A DNA stretch of 64,000 nucleotides, taken from the NCBI RefSeq assembly GCF_000372825.1, contig NZ_KB910516.1, positions 3,701,825 to 3,765,824 on the forward strand, given 5' to 3'. The position numbers were made by a program, and so were the translations under genes. The DNA is from Methylobacterium sp. 77 (GTDB lineage Bacteria > Pseudomonadota > Alphaproteobacteria > Rhizobiales > Beijerinckiaceae). Below the pieces are notes generated by a model, which searched no databases, was not told the DNA's origin, and saw only the letters and a program-made list of their open reading frames with translations. Of the stretch, positions 35,531 to 45,600 are shown piece by piece; within the stretch, counting starts at the first letter, position 1, and each line of letters opens with the position of its first letter.

Positions 35531-37453
35531 ATGTCCACCACACGGTTGTCGCACGACGCATCCCCGGCCGGTATCCCGAACCCGGTGATTCCCGAGAGCC
35601 AGTCCGGCAAGACGCCTTCTTTGGAGACGCCCTCGCTCCTGTGGCGACGGCTCCTGCTGGCGGTGCCGACGCTGGCCACCGCAGGGGCGATCTCGTGGCT
35701 CGCCGTCTCCGCCTACGGACGCCCCGACGGCGCGTTGGACTGGTCCGTGCTGGTGCTGTTCTGCCTCGTGATGGCGTGGCAATCCTTCGTCGCCTGGCAA
35801 TACGTCTACGGGCTCGTGGCGGCGGGATTCGGCGATGCCGCCAAATCCGCGATCGAGATCCGCTCGGCCGCCGTGCCGGCGACCGCCTCGGGCCTGAGCC
35901 GCACGGCGGCCGTGGTCGCGATCCATGCCGAGGACGCGGTGGCGGTGTTCGCCGCCTTGCGGGTCATGGCCCGCTCGCTCCAGCGCGCCGGCGGCGACGG
36001 GTCCGATCTCGACATCTTCGTCCTCTCCGACACGCGCGACGGCGCCATAGCGGCGGTGGAGGAGCATGAATTCGCGCGGATCGAGGCCTGGGCGGGCCTG
36101 AACGGCCCCGGCCTGCCGCGCTTCCGCTACCGCCGCCGCCTCGACAATGCGGGCCGGAAAGCCGGCAACATCGCCGAGTTCTGCAGGAGCTACGGCACCG
36201 AGTACGATTTCATGATCGTGCTCGACGCCGACAGCCTCATGACCGGCGCCACCATGCGCCGCCTCGCCCGGCTGATGGAGGAGGCTCCCAAGGTCGGGCT
36301 GATCCAGACCGTCTCCTACGCCACCGGCCGCGACACCCTGTTCGCCCGCATCCAGCAATTCGCCGTGCGGCTCTACGCGCCGCTGTCGATCCGCTGCCTC
36401 GAGACGTGGCAGGGCGCGGATGGAAGCTATTGGGGGCACAACGCGATCCTGCGGGTCGCGGCCTTCGCCGACAACGCCGAATTGCCGGTGCTGCCGGGCA
36501 AGGCGCCGCTCGGCGGCGAGATCCTGTGCCACGACATCGTCGAGGGCGCACTCCTTCGCCGCGCCGGATGGGAGGTCCGTCTCCTGCCGGAGATGGGGGG
36601 AACCTGGGAGGAGATGCCGACGAACCTCGTCGATCTCCTCGGGCGCGAGCGGCGCTGGTGCCAGGGCAACATGCAGCACCTGCGCGTCACCACCCTGCCC
36701 GGACTGCGCGCGGCGAGCCGCTGGCACCTGATCGTCGGGATCGTGTCCTACCTCGCTTCCCCGCTCTGGGTGCTGTTCCTCGCCGCCGCCTCGATCCGGG
36801 CCGCCGTCACCGGCGATCTCGGCCTGCTGGCCTACGGGCTCACCGGCACCGGGCTCGCCGCCCATGGACTCGCAGCCCTCGTCGTCACGGTGCTGGCGCT
36901 GCCGAAGCTCCTCAGCCTCGGCCATGTCCTCGCCTCGCGGACCCGCCGCGCAGCCTTCGGTGGCACCGCCTCCCTTCTGCGGAGCGCCGTGCTCGAACAG
37001 ATCGTCTGGGTGCTGCTCTGGCCGGTCATGACCGTCTTCGCCGCCGGCGCCGTCGCCACCACCTTCATCGGCCGCGTGGTGCGCTGGGATTCGCAGGTGC
37101 GGGACGACCGGCAGGTGCCGTGGTCCGAGGCGATCCGCCTGCAGCTGGATGCCCTGGTGGCGGGCGTCCTGCTCGCCGGCCTCCTCGCCTATGCCGGCGA
37201 CCTCTGGCTCACCCTGTGGATGGCTCCGGTGGCCATCGCCCTGCTCACGAGCCCCGCCTTCAGCGTGCTGACGAGCCGCGCCGATCTCGGCCGCGCGTCG
37301 CAGAGGAACGGCCTGTTCCTGTCCATCGACGACACGGACCGCGCCGCCGAACTCCTCGACCTCGCGGCCACCCGCCGCGGCGAGGAGCGGGGCAACCGCA
37401 TCCGCCAGGAAGCATGGGCGAGCGGAGACGCGGAGGTCTCCGCGCCACGCTGA
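35531..37453 (+). CDS. opgH: glucan glucosyltransferase OpgH/MdoH
   Basis: An inner-membrane GT2 glycosyltransferase that polymerises glucose for periplasmic glucans. The product has 640 residues from the ATG at 35531. Two membrane segments come first (about 38-58 and 68-90), then the catalytic domain with LSDTRDG, the DxD-like VLDADSLMTGATM, HDIVEGALLRRAGW and the RERRWCQGN motif (the QxxRW position), then four or five C-terminal segments. The N-terminal region is shorter than in enteric MdoH. An upstream start overlapping the opgG promoter region cannot be excluded. Confidence 0.93.
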   Translation: MSTTRLSHDASPAGIPNPVIPESQSGKTPSLETPSLLWRRLLLAVPTLATAGAISWLAVSAYGRPDGALDWSVLVLFCLVMAWQSFVAWQYVYGLVAAGFGDAAKSAIEIRSAAVPATASGLSRTAAVVAIHAEDAVAVFAALRVMARSLQRAGGDGSDLDIFVLSDTRDGAIAAVEEHEFARIEAWAGLNGPGLPRFRYRRRLDNAGRKAGNIAEFCRSYGTEYDFMIVLDADSLMTGATMRRLARLMEEAPKVGLIQTVSYATGRDTLFARIQQFAVRLYAPLSIRCLETWQGADGSYWGHNAILRVAAFADNAELPVLPGKAPLGGEILCHDIVEGALLRRAGWEVRLLPEMGGTWEEMPTNLVDLLGRERRWCQGNMQHLRVTTLPGLRAASRWHLIVGIVSYLASPLWVLFLAAASIRAAVTGDLGLLAYGLTGTGLAAHGLAALVVTVLALPKLLSLGHVLASRTRRAAFGGTASLLRSAVLEQIVWVLLWPVMTVFAAGAVATTFIGRVVRWDSQVRDDRQVPWSEAIRLQLDALVAGVLLAGLLAYAGDLWLTLWMAPVAIALLTSPAFSVLTSRADLGRASQRNGLFLSIDDTDRAAELLDLAATRRGEERGNRIRQEAWASGDAEVSAPR

Positions 37454-37462
37454 ATCCTGGGG

Positions 37463-37924
37463 CTACGGCTTCTCCAGCACCTCGATCGGGTTGGTGCGCT
37501 GGCTCGGCCTGGGCTCGGCGGTGACGGCGCCGGCATTTCCATCGGCCTTCTCACGACGGGCACCGGAGCTTTTATCCGCGCCGGGTCCGGTGCCCTGGGT
37601 CGGCACCGTCCCGCTCGCCAGTTCCAGGCACGTCACCATCTCCACGTAGGAGGGGTATCCGCCGGCCTGGAACTGCTTCTCGCACTGGCTCTTTGCGGCC
37701 GACGAGTAATCGCCCCAGCGGCGCTGGGCCTCCTTTCGCGCATCTTCCTCCGACCGGAGGCAGCCCTCGACGGTGGAATTATCGCTGACGCTGGCTTCCG
37801 CGCGGACATCCGACTTGCACGTCGCCTTCACGTCGAGCGTGGGCGGACCGTCAGCGGCCGAGCCAGCACCGGTGAGGGCGACGAGCGCGAGGGCGCCGGT
37901 CAGGAGGGTGAAGGGGTATCGCAT
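37463..37924 (-). CDS. secreted hypothetical protein (153 aa)
   Basis: A 153-residue exported protein with a signal peptide (residues 1-23, LLTGALALVALTGAGSAAD). The mature part has four Cys (VKATCKSD, VEGCLRSEED, KSQCEKQF, MVTCLELAS), spaced as in small periplasmic helical-hairpin proteins, and an unordered Lys/Gly/Pro-rich C-terminus. GAGGAC precedes the ATG. Similar four-Cys proteins are widespread in Hyphomicrobiales with no known function. Convergent with opgH. Confidence 0.65.
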   Translation of the reverse strand: MRYPFTLLTGALALVALTGAGSAADGPPTLDVKATCKSDVRAEASVSDNSTVEGCLRSEEDARKEAQRRWGDYSSAAKSQCEKQFQAGGYPSYVEMVTCLELASGTVPTQGTGPGADKSSGARREKADGNAGAVTAEPRPSQRTNPIEVLEKP

Positions 37925-38022
37925 CGGGTCGTCCTCGATCGTATCGCGGCGGCCGCCCATCGGCGGCCCGTCCCTCGCACAACGCGCGAAGGCCGCGATC
38001 ACACCAGGGACGGAGGACGAAA

Positions 38023-39189
38023 TCAGTCGAGGGCCGCATCGAGATCGGCGAACAGGTCGTCCACATGCTCGATCCCCACCGAGAGCCGCAGCAGATCGGG
38101 CGGACAGGGCGTGCCCGGCCCCTCCACCGAGGCGCGGTGCTCGATCAGGCTTTCGACGCCGCCGAGCGACGTGGCGCGCTTCCACAGCCGCACCCGCGCC
38201 GCCGTGGCGATCGCCGCCGTCTCGCCGGCCGCGACCCGGATCGACAGCATGAAGCCGAAGCCGCCTTCCATCTGGCGCGCCGCCACCGCGTGGCCGGGAT
38301 CGTCGGGCAGGCCGGGATAGAGCACCGACGAGACGCGCGGATGGACCGAGAAGCGCCGGGCGAGGTCTGCCGCGGAGGCCGATTGCGCGGCGACGCGGAG
38401 GGGCAAGGTCCGCAGCGAGCGCATCAGCAGGTAGGCCTCGAACGGCCCGAGGATCGCCCCGCCGCCAGCCCGGATCGCGCCGATCCGCTCCCAGAACGCA
38501 TCGGCGCGGGCCCCGGCCACGACACCGGCGACAACGTCGGAATGCCCGTTCAGGATCTTGGTGGCCGAGTGCATGACGATATCGGCCCCGAGCGTCAGGG
38601 GCCGGGTGTGGATCGGCGAGGCGGCGGTGGAGTCGATGGCGAGGCGCGCGCCGGCCTCATGCGCGATCCCGGCGGCGGCGGCGATGTCGGTGATGGTCCA
38701 GAGCGGGTTTCCGGGCGTCTCGATCCAGACGAGCTTCGTCGTTCCCGGCCTGATCGCGGCGCGGAGGGCGTCGAGGTCGTCCATGGCGACGAAATCGAGG
38801 CCCCAGCCCCGGCGCGGCGCTTCCTGCTGGAGCCAACGCTTGAGAGCCCAGTACATCACGAGCGGCGCGACGATATGGTCTCCGGGCTCGAGGGCCGAGA
38901 AGATAGCCGTGGCGGCCGCCATGCCGGAGCCGAACAGCATCGCGCCGGCTTCCGCCTCCTCCAGCATGGCGATGACCGCCTCCGCCTCACGGGTCGTGGC
39001 GTTGTCCGGCCGGGCATAGGAGAAGCCGGAACCGTAGCCGTTGTCGGGATCGCGGATGAACGTCGTCGAGACGTGCAGCGGCATCACCACCGCCCGCGTC
39101 GCCGGATCGACATGGCCCATGGCCTGTGCGGCCAGGGTGCGCTTGGCGAAGGGGTTGGGGCGACGGGATGGGATGCTGGACTCTGTCAT
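38023..39189 (-). CDS. Cys/Met-metabolism PLP enzyme (cystathionine lyase/synthase family)
   Basis: A PLP-dependent transsulfuration-type enzyme, 388 residues. The family stretches are HVSTTFIRD with YARPDNATTREAEA near the N-terminus, the substrate-binding ETPGNPLW, and the PLP lysine in HSATKILNGHSDVV. A cystathionine gamma-synthase, beta-lyase or gamma-lyase role all fit; sequence alone does not decide. A second Met twelve codons upstream (39225) is possible. It is divergent from tspO. Confidence 0.9.
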   Translation of the reverse strand: MTESSIPSRRPNPFAKRTLAAQAMGHVDPATRAVVMPLHVSTTFIRDPDNGYGSGFSYARPDNATTREAEAVIAMLEEAEAGAMLFGSGMAAATAIFSALEPGDHIVAPLVMYWALKRWLQQEAPRRGWGLDFVAMDDLDALRAAIRPGTTKLVWIETPGNPLWTITDIAAAAGIAHEAGARLAIDSTAASPIHTRPLTLGADIVMHSATKILNGHSDVVAGVVAGARADAFWERIGAIRAGGGAILGPFEAYLLMRSLRTLPLRVAAQSASAADLARRFSVHPRVSSVLYPGLPDDPGHAVAARQMEGGFGFMLSIRVAAGETAAIATAARVRLWKRATSLGGVESLIEHRASVEGPGTPCPPDLLRLSVGIEHVDDLFADLDAALD

Positions 39190-39316
39190 CGGACCATCCG
39201 TACGGTGCGGGCGTTGGAGTGTCATCGGCAGGACACCGGTTTCGGCGACGTCGTCGCTGTCGCAAGACGGAATTGCGGGTCCGAGCCTCAGCGCCCCGAA
39301 GGAAACACCCCTCGCG

Positions 39317-39835
39317 ATGACGTCCGCCCTCCGCGTTCCAGAACAGCCGGTCTTCTCCCTCTGGCCACGTCTCGCCCTCGCCATCCTGCCCGTCGTGGCG
39401 ACGTCCGTCCTCGGCTCGCTCAGCACCACGCCCAATATCGAGGGCTGGTATGCCGGGTTGAACAAACCGGACTTCAACCCACCGAACTGGCTGTTTCCGG
39501 TGGCGTGGACGATTCTCTACGCGATGATCGCGCTGTCGTTCTGGCGATTGCTCGGGACGTTTCCGGTAAAGGGTCCGATGCGGCAGGCCTGGTGGCTGGC
39601 GCTCGGTGCCTTCATTGTCCAACTCGCGCTCAACGCGGCATGGTCGCCGACGTTCTTCTCGGCCCATGCCCTCGGCTGGGCCGGCATCGTCAGCGCGGCG
39701 ATGCTGGTGATGATCCTCTGGACGATCCGCCTGTCCTGGCGCTTCGACCGTCTCGCGGCGTGGCTGCTCGTGCCCTACGCCGCCTGGGTCACCTTCGCGA
39801 CCGTGCTCACCGTCGCGATCTGGCGGTTGAACTGA
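39317..39835 (+). CDS. tspO: TspO/MBR-family tryptophan-rich sensory protein
   Basis: A 172-residue membrane protein with five predicted helices and the family signature GWYAGLNKPDFNPPNWLFP plus VAWTILY. TspO binds porphyrins, and in Rhodobacter it lowers photosynthesis gene expression under oxygen. Here it is convergent with hemA, the first enzyme of tetrapyrrole synthesis, which fits a role in porphyrin balance. AAGGAAA precedes the ATG at 39317. The N-terminal 20 residues are variable. Confidence 0.93.
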   Translation: MTSALRVPEQPVFSLWPRLALAILPVVATSVLGSLSTTPNIEGWYAGLNKPDFNPPNWLFPVAWTILYAMIALSFWRLLGTFPVKGPMRQAWWLALGAFIVQLALNAAWSPTFFSAHALGWAGIVSAAMLVMILWTIRLSWRFDRLAAWLLVPYAAWVTFATVLTVAIWRLN

Positions 39836-39842
39836 CCGGTTC

Positions 39843-41186
39843 CTACTCCGCCGCCTCGACGAACACCGTTCCGGCGCGCGGCAGGTCCAGCGTGTCCCAG
39901 GTCTCGGTCAGCGCGGCCGTCAGCTTGGCGATGCGGGCCGCGTCGTGGAACGGCGACGGCGTGATCCGCAGGCGCTCGGTGCCGCGCGGCACGGTGGGGT
40001 AGTTGATCGGCTGAATGTAGATGCCGTGCTGTTCGAGGAGGTGGTCGGCCGCCGCCTTGCACAGCTCGGCATCGCCCACCATCACCGGCACGATATGGGT
40101 CTCGGTGGGCAGCACCGGCAGCCCCGCCTCCTCCAGTGCGATCTTGGTCAGGGCGGCCTGGCGCTGATGCGCCGCGCGCTCGACCTGCGAGCGTTTGAGA
40201 TAGCGCACCGAGGCGCGGGCGGCGGCGGCGATGGCCGGAGGCAGGGCGGTGGTGAAGATGAAGCCCGGCGCGTGGCTGCGCACCGCGTCGCACAGCACGG
40301 TGGAGGCGGTGATGTAGCCGCCGACGCAGCCGAAGCCCTTGGCCAGCGTCCCCTCGATCACGTCGACCCGGTGCATCACCCCGTCGCGCTCGGCGATCCC
40401 GCCGCCGCGCTCGCCGTAGAGGCCGACCGCATGGACCTCGTCGAGATAGGTCATGGCGCCGTATCTGTCGGCGAGGTCGCAGATGGCGCCGATATCGGAG
40501 ACGTCCCCGTCCATCGAATAGACGCTCTCGAAGGCGATCAGCTTCGGTCGGTCGCCGGCCGCGATCAGCAATTCCTCGAGATGAGCGAGGTCGTTGTGGC
40601 GGAAGATGCGCTTCTCGCAGCCCGAATGGCGCACGCCCTCGATCATCGAATTGTGGTTGAACGCATCCGACAGGATCAGGCAGTTCGGGATCAGCTTGGC
40701 GATGGTCGAGATGCCGGCCTGGTTCGAGACGTAGCCCGAGGTGAAGACGAGACCCGCCTCCTTGCCGTGCAGGTCGGCGAGTTCACGCTCGAGGTCCACC
40801 AGCGGCGAGTTGTTGCCGGCGATGTTGCGGGTGCCGCCGGCGCCGACGCCGCAACGGGCGGCGGTCTTGGTCATGGCCGAGACCACGTCCGGATGCTGGC
40901 CCATGCCGAGGTAATCGTTGGAACACCACACCGTGATCTCACGGGTGCCGCCATCGGGGCGGCGCCAGTTGGCGGTGGGGAAGCGACCGGCGATCCGCTC
41001 GATATCGGCGAAGACCCGGTAGCGCCGCTCGTCGTGCAGCCGATCGACCGCCTTGCGGAAATAGGCCTCGTAATCGGTCCGTCCGTGCCCGAATGACGCG
41101 CTGGTCGAGGATCCCTCAGCGGAGGAATCGCGGGGCGTCGTCGTATCGCTGATCATCGTCATCGCGGGCATCCGATTCACGGGCAT
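39843..41186 (-). CDS. hemA: 5-aminolevulinate synthase
   Basis: This PLP enzyme condenses glycine and succinyl-CoA to 5-aminolevulinate, the alphaproteobacterial (Shemin) route to heme, cobalamin and bacteriochlorophyll. About 447 residues, with a variable N-terminus of about 35 residues and then the family core ([42 protein letters not shown], and the PLP lysine in [12 protein letters not shown]). Several Met codons (41186, 41171, 41162, 41156) could be the start; none has a clear ribosome site at ideal distance. Glycine use ties it to serine-cycle metabolism. Confidence 0.96.
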   Translation of the reverse strand: MPVNRMPAMTMISDTTTPRDSSAEGSSTSASFGHGRTDYEAYFRKAVDRLHDERRYRVFADIERIAGRFPTANWRRPDGGTREITVWCSNDYLGMGQHPDVVSAMTKTAARCGVGAGGTRNIAGNNSPLVDLERELADLHGKEAGLVFTSGYVSNQAGISTIAKLIPNCLILSDAFNHNSMIEGVRHSGCEKRIFRHNDLAHLEELLIAAGDRPKLIAFESVYSMDGDVSDIGAICDLADRYGAMTYLDEVHAVGLYGERGGGIAERDGVMHRVDVIEGTLAKGFGCVGGYITASTVLCDAVRSHAPGFIFTTALPPAIAAAARASVRYLKRSQVERAAHQRQAALTKIALEEAGLPVLPTETHIVPVMVGDAELCKAAADHLLEQHGIYIQPINYPTVPRGTERLRITPSPFHDAARIAKLTAALTETWDTLDLPRAGTVFVEAAE

Positions 41187-41531
41187 CCGTCCTTCGCGTT
41201 CTGGCCGATCGAGGGGTGGGACCGCCATGGGCGGACCTGCCACATCCGTTCGTCTGCATTCAGCAGCGGCATCGTTTCAAAGGGCTTGTTCCGAAGCACC
41301 AAACTCTCCGCTGCAGGCCTCGTCCGACGGGATACCCGCTTGCGCAACGATTTTGCTTCGTATGGCGCGGAAGGAATCAGGCAGTGCTGATTTCGACGCC
41401 ACCGCCCCGACGATACAGGCGAACTTGGAATTGGTTCAAGTCGACTCCTGCATTCCAGCTCTGCACCTGTTGAGACCGGTTGGCAAAGTCGATACGTCGC
41501 CCTGGCGACGATGGGTCGCGCAGTGACCGCC
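41187..41531. other. intergenic region upstream of hemA
   Basis: This 345-bp divergent gap should hold the hemA promoter. An ACTTG-N9-CAAGT inverted repeat lies at about 41424-41442. I find no canonical FNR box (TTGAT-N4-ATCAA) and no RNA gene. Confidence 0.35.
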
Positions 41532-41708
41532 ATGACGAACGACGCCACGCGCAACGAGCGGCTGAAGGCTGCTCTGCGGGACAATCTGAGGCGCCGGAAG
41601 GTTCAGAGCCGGGTCCGTGCCCAGACCGATCCGGCACCTTCCGAACAGCAAGCGGACGAGGCCGGGACGGAACGGAAACCGGAGCCCGAGGCCGATGAGC
41701 ACGGCTGA
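41532..41708 (+). CDS. small basic hypothetical protein (58 aa)
   Basis: A 58-residue protein with a basic N-terminal helix (RNERLKAALRDNLRRRKVQSR) and an acidic, unordered C-terminus. Short genes with this RLKAALRxNLxRRKxQ pattern occur just before murA in other Hyphomicrobiales as I recall them. The Met at 41532 begins the conserved part; an earlier in-frame start at 41511 exists. Function unknown; the helix could bind nucleic acid or a membrane. Confidence 0.65.
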   Translation: MTNDATRNERLKAALRDNLRRRKVQSRVRAQTDPAPSEQQADEAGTERKPEPEADEHG

Positions 41709-41859
41709 CGATCCCTTTTCGGACAAAACTACCGTATAGGCGGCTCGATAGCGCGGCTCCGGTAGCGGACCGCCACCGTTTTGCTGAACCATGAAGGTGC
41801 CGCCCTCTCCCGTTTCCTCGTCACGAGGAGGCCGGCGCGGCGCCTCGCGAAGGACGACG

Positions 41860-43149
41860 ATGGACCGGATCAACATCATCGGCGGCAAGCCGCTCAACGG
41901 CGTCATTCCGATCTCGGGCGCCAAGAACGCGGCCCTGCCGCTGATGATCGCGAGCCTGATGACGGGGGAATCCCTCGAACTCATCAACATCCCGCGCCTC
42001 GCCGACATTCACGCCCTGCTGCGCATCCTCGGCAACCACGGCGTCGACCACATGGTGGTGGGCAAGCGTCCGGGCCAGACGACGGAGACCGGCCAGACCA
42101 TCCGCCTCACCGCCTCGAACGTCATCGACACCACCGCGCCCTACGAGCTCGTCTCGACCATGCGGGCGAGTTTCTGGGTGATCGCTCCGCTGCTGGCGCG
42201 CTTCGGCGAGGCCCGCGTCTCGATGCCCGGCGGTTGCGCCATCGGCACGCGCCCCGTCGACCTCCTGCTGATGGCGCTGGAGCGCCTCGGTGCCACCGTC
42301 GAGATCGATGGCGGCTACGTGGTGGCGAAGGCCAAGAACGGCCTGCGCGGCGGCGAGATCCACTTCCCCAAGGTCACCGTCGGCGGCACGCATGTGGCTT
42401 TGATGGCCGCCGCCCTGGCCAACGGCTCCACCCTGATCGAGAACGCCGCCCGCGAGCCGGAAGTGGTCGATCTCGCCGATTGCCTCATCAAGATGGGCGC
42501 GAAGATCGAAGGGGCCGGCACCCCGCGCATCACCATCGAGGGCGTCTCGCGCCTGCACGGCGCCCGCCACACGGTCCTGCCGGACCGGATCGAGACCGGC
42601 ACCTACGCCATGGCCGCCGCGATGGTGGGAGGTGACGTGACCCTGGAGAACACCCGGGCCGACCTCCTGCACAGCGCCCTCGACGTGCTGAAGACCACCG
42701 GCGCCGAGATCACCAGCACGGCCGACACGATCCGCATCCGGCGCAACGGCGGCGGCATCGCGGCCGTCGACGTGACCACCGACCCGTTCCCGGGCTTCCC
42801 CACCGACCTGCAGGCGCAGTTCATGGCGCTGATGACGCTGGCCAAGGGCCAGTCGCACATCCGCGAGACCATTTTCGAGAACCGCTTCATGCATGTGCAG
42901 GAACTGGCGCGCCTCGGCGCCAAGATCCGGCTCGAAGGCGATCTCGCCATCGTCGAGGGAGTGGAGCGCCTCAAGGGCGCGCCGGTGATGGCCACGGATC
43001 TCCGCGCCTCGGTCTCCCTCGTCATCGCCGGCCTCGCCGCCGAGGGCGAGACCAGCATCAACCGGGTCTACCATCTCGACCGCGGCTTCGAGGCGCTGGA
43101 AGCCAAGCTCGGCCGCTGCGGGGCCGAGATCAGCCGCATCCGCGCCTGA
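41860..43149 (+). CDS. murA: UDP-N-acetylglucosamine 1-carboxyvinyltransferase
   Basis: MurA catalyses the first committed step of peptidoglycan synthesis, moving enolpyruvate to UDP-GlcNAc. The 429-residue product has Lys22 (GAKNAALPL) and the active-site Cys126 in [13 protein letters not shown], so it should be fosfomycin-sensitive. GAAGGACGACG precedes the ATG at 41860; the upstream open frame is not family-like. In many alphaproteobacteria murA lies just ahead of DUF2948 and hisD, as here, apart from one inserted minus-strand gene. Confidence 0.97.
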   Translation: MDRINIIGGKPLNGVIPISGAKNAALPLMIASLMTGESLELINIPRLADIHALLRILGNHGVDHMVVGKRPGQTTETGQTIRLTASNVIDTTAPYELVSTMRASFWVIAPLLARFGEARVSMPGGCAIGTRPVDLLLMALERLGATVEIDGGYVVAKAKNGLRGGEIHFPKVTVGGTHVALMAAALANGSTLIENAAREPEVVDLADCLIKMGAKIEGAGTPRITIEGVSRLHGARHTVLPDRIETGTYAMAAAMVGGDVTLENTRADLLHSALDVLKTTGAEITSTADTIRIRRNGGGIAAVDVTTDPFPGFPTDLQAQFMALMTLAKGQSHIRETIFENRFMHVQELARLGAKIRLEGDLAIVEGVERLKGAPVMATDLRASVSLVIAGLAAEGETSINRVYHLDRGFEALEAKLGRCGAEISRIRA

Positions 43150-43166
43150 ACGCGGCGTCTCCCGCC

Positions 43167-43187
43167 GGGACGCGGTGACCGCGTCCC
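43167..43187. terminator. stem-loop after murA
   Basis: Perfect 9-bp arms GGGACGCGG/CCGCGTCCC with a TGA loop, 17 bases after the murA stop and 20 bases from the end of the convergent small gene. Probably a bidirectional terminator. Confidence 0.65.
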
Positions 43188-43207
43188 AGGCAGATGCCTT
43201 ACTGGCC

Positions 43208-43573
43208 CTATTGCAGGACGGCGCCGCGCTTGGGGCCGAAGCCCGGAATGTCGCACCGGCACGGCGTCTGGATCGGGCTCGGATAGGCGGGACAATTGCC
43301 GCGCGCCGTGACGCAGACGCTGCCCATGCGCTGGCGGCCGTAGCGGGGCGGCAGCGGCCGGCGTTCGCCCTCATCGTAGGGCTGATCGTACCCTTGCGAG
43401 CGATCATAGCCCTGCCGCCGGTCGTAGCCGTCGGGTGACTGGCCATAGGGCGCCCTGCCGTAGCCCTCGTCGCGGTAATATTGCGCCTGGGCCTGTCCCA
43501 CGCCGAGGCCGGTCCCCACGGTCAAGACTGTCATGGCGGCGAAGGCGATGCGGCGTAATGGTCCGACTGTCAT
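43208..43573 (-). CDS. secreted Tyr/Gly-rich hypothetical protein
   Basis: A 121-residue exported protein. The signal peptide (residues 1-30) ends TGLGVGQAQAQ. The mature part begins with Tyr/Gly/Arg-rich, partly repeated stretches (DGYDRRQGYDRSQGYDQPYDE) and ends with a four-Cys domain (GSVCVTARGNC, TPCRCDIPG). Cys spacing suggests disulfides. No known function. It breaks up the usual murA-DUF2948 neighbourhood, so it may be a later insertion. Confidence 0.68.
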   Translation of the reverse strand: MTVGPLRRIAFAAMTVLTVGTGLGVGQAQAQYYRDEGYGRAPYGQSPDGYDRRQGYDRSQGYDQPYDEGERRPLPPRYGRQRMGSVCVTARGNCPAYPSPIQTPCRCDIPGFGPKRGAVLQ

Positions 43574-43788
43574 GATGATGGATGTTCCCGAGTGGAGGTT
43601 CCCTTGACCACTGGACCCTGCCGCCTGAACGCCGTCTGAGTTCGCCGGAACCGACCTCCCCCGTCGTCGCCACAGCAATTGATCCCGGCCGCACAGTTGC
43701 CGCAGGGCGGCCGCCTCGCTACCTACGGCCGACCCTCTTCCACATCCGGCGCCCGATCCGGCGGCGTCCGGCCAGATGCGAACCCGCC

Positions 43789-44298
43789 ATGGAGCTTCTC
43801 AAGCTCGCTGCCCTCGACGCGGAGGATCTCGCCATCCTCTCGGCCCACCTCCAGGATGCGGTCCTGCGCCCGCAGGATCTCGCCTATCTCGCGCCTTCGC
43901 ACCGCTTCGTCCTGGTGGGACGTCGTTTCGATTGGTCGGCGGCTGAGGGTGAGGCACCGCGCCGCCGCCTGACCGGCCTGCATTTCGAGCGGGTCATGGC
44001 CGTGCGCGCGCGCGGCCTGACGCCGGGTTCCGCATCGGACGAGCCGCTCGATCTCCTCGCCATCACCTTCGAACCGAGCGAGGAACCCTCCGGTACCATC
44101 ACCCTGTTTTTTGCCGGCAAAGCGGCAATTCAGCTCGATGTGGAATGCATCGAGGCGAGGCTGAAGGACCTCGGCCCGGTCTGGGAGGTGGAAGGTCGGC
44201 CCGATCACGAGGCGGCGGAAGCCGGCCGCGCCGCGATCGAGGGCCGTGCGGGCACGAATCCCTCCAGAACAGACGACGCTCGGAAAGATCACGCCTGA
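43789..44298 (+). CDS. DUF2948 family protein
   Basis: A 169-residue protein of the DUF2948 family, found almost only in alphaproteobacteria directly before hisD. It begins MELLKLAALDAEDLAILSAH and has the conserved RFVLVGRRFDW and ITLFFAGKAAIQLDVECIEARLKDLG stretches. No catalytic motif is visible. Its stop overlaps the hisD ATG (TGATG), so the two are translated together; a role with HisD is possible but unproven. The last 35 residues are variable. Confidence 0.88.
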   Translation: MELLKLAALDAEDLAILSAHLQDAVLRPQDLAYLAPSHRFVLVGRRFDWSAAEGEAPRRRLTGLHFERVMAVRARGLTPGSASDEPLDLLAITFEPSEEPSGTITLFFAGKAAIQLDVECIEARLKDLGPVWEVEGRPDHEAAEAGRAAIEGRAGTNPSRTDDARKDHA

Positions 44299-45593
44299 TG
44301 GTGCGCCTCGATAGCCGCGACGCCGATTTCGCCACCGCCTTCACCAGTCTTCTCAGCGTCAAACGCGAGATCTCGGAGGATGTCGACGAGACCGTACGCG
44401 GGATCATCGCCGGCGTGGTGTCCGGCGGCGATGCGGCCCTCGTCACCTATACCCGCCGCTTCGACCGGCTCGGTGAGGACTTTTCCGAAGCGACCCTGCG
44501 GGTGACGCCGGAGGAGGTGAAAGCCGCCATCGCCGCCTGCCCGGCCGAATCCCTCGATGCCCTGCGGCTCGCGGCAACCCGCATCGAGGCCTTCCATCGC
44601 GGCCAGGTGCCTGATGACCACATGGCCACCGACGATCTCGGCGTGACTTCGGGCTGGCGCTGGACGTCGCTCGAATCGGTGGGGCTCTACGTTCCCGGCG
44701 GGACGGCGAGCTATCCCTCCTCCGTCCTGATGAACGCGATCCCGGCCCGCGTCGCCGGGGTTCCGCGCGTCGTCATGGTCGTGCCGATGCCGGAAGGCCA
44801 GATGAACCCGCTGGTCCTGGCCGCCGCCGATCTCGCCGGCGTCACCGAGATCTACCGGATCGGCGGAGCGCAGGCCGTGGCCGCCCTCGCCTACGGGACC
44901 GAGTCGATCGCTCCCGTGGCCAAGATCGTCGGGCCGGGCAATGCCTGGGTCGCGGCGGCCAAGCGCCGGGTGTTCGGGCAGGTCGGCATCGACATGATCG
45001 CCGGCCCCTCCGAGGTGCTGATCCTCGCCGATGGCCACGCCAACCCGGACTGGGTCGCCGCCGATCTCCTTGCCCAGGCCGAGCACGACGTCGCCGCCCA
45101 ATCGATCCTCATCACCGATTCGTCCGATCTCGCCGATGCGGTGGAGGCAGCCGTGGAGCGGGCCCTCGCCACCCTGCCCCGTGCCGACATCGCCCGGGCG
45201 AGCTGGCGCGATTACGGTGCGATCATCCGCGTCTCGGATTTCGACGAGGCCGTGCCCCTCGTCGACCGCCTCGCGCCCGAGCATCTCGAGATCGAGACCG
45301 CCGATCCGGAGGCGCTCGCCGCCAAGGTGCGCAATGCGGGCGCGATCTTCCTCGGCAGCCACACGCCGGAGGCCATCGGCGATTACGTCGGCGGCCCCAA
45401 CCACGTGCTGCCCACCGCCCGTTCGGCCCGGTTCTCGTCGGGTCTCGGCGTGCTCGATTTCATGAAGCGGACGACGATCCTGCGCTGCGATCCCGCGGCG
45501 CTGAGGGCCTTGGGGCCGGCAGCCATCGCCCTCGGACGGTCGGAGGGCCTCGACGGTCACGCCCGCTCGGTGGCGATCCGCCTGAATCTGTGA
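44298..45593 (+). CDS. hisD: histidinol dehydrogenase
   Basis: The zinc- and NAD-dependent enzyme for the last two oxidations of histidine synthesis. The 431-residue product is full length with [37 protein letters not shown], the [15 protein letters not shown] and [12 protein letters not shown] stretches, and the C-terminal GPNHVLPT zinc-site region. It is coupled to DUF2948 upstream and followed 7 bp later by the UPF0262 gene. Confidence 0.97.
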   Translation: MVRLDSRDADFATAFTSLLSVKREISEDVDETVRGIIAGVVSGGDAALVTYTRRFDRLGEDFSEATLRVTPEEVKAAIAACPAESLDALRLAATRIEAFHRGQVPDDHMATDDLGVTSGWRWTSLESVGLYVPGGTASYPSSVLMNAIPARVAGVPRVVMVVPMPEGQMNPLVLAAADLAGVTEIYRIGGAQAVAALAYGTESIAPVAKIVGPGNAWVAAAKRRVFGQVGIDMIAGPSEVLILADGHANPDWVAADLLAQAEHDVAAQSILITDSSDLADAVEAAVERALATLPRADIARASWRDYGAIIRVSDFDEAVPLVDRLAPEHLEIETADPEALAAKVRNAGAIFLGSHTPEAIGDYVGGPNHVLPTARSARFSSGLGVLDFMKRTTILRCDPAALRALGPAAIALGRSEGLDGHARSVAIRLNL

Positions 45594-45600
45594 GGGGACG

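Noticed and set aside
38065..40002. 645-codon plus-strand frame opposite the PLP enzyme and over tspO
   Set aside because: Antisense and out-of-frame reading of two recognised genes.
41424..41442. ACTTG-N9-CAAGT as an FNR box for hemA
   Set aside because: Does not fit TTGAT-N4-ATCAA in sequence or spacing.
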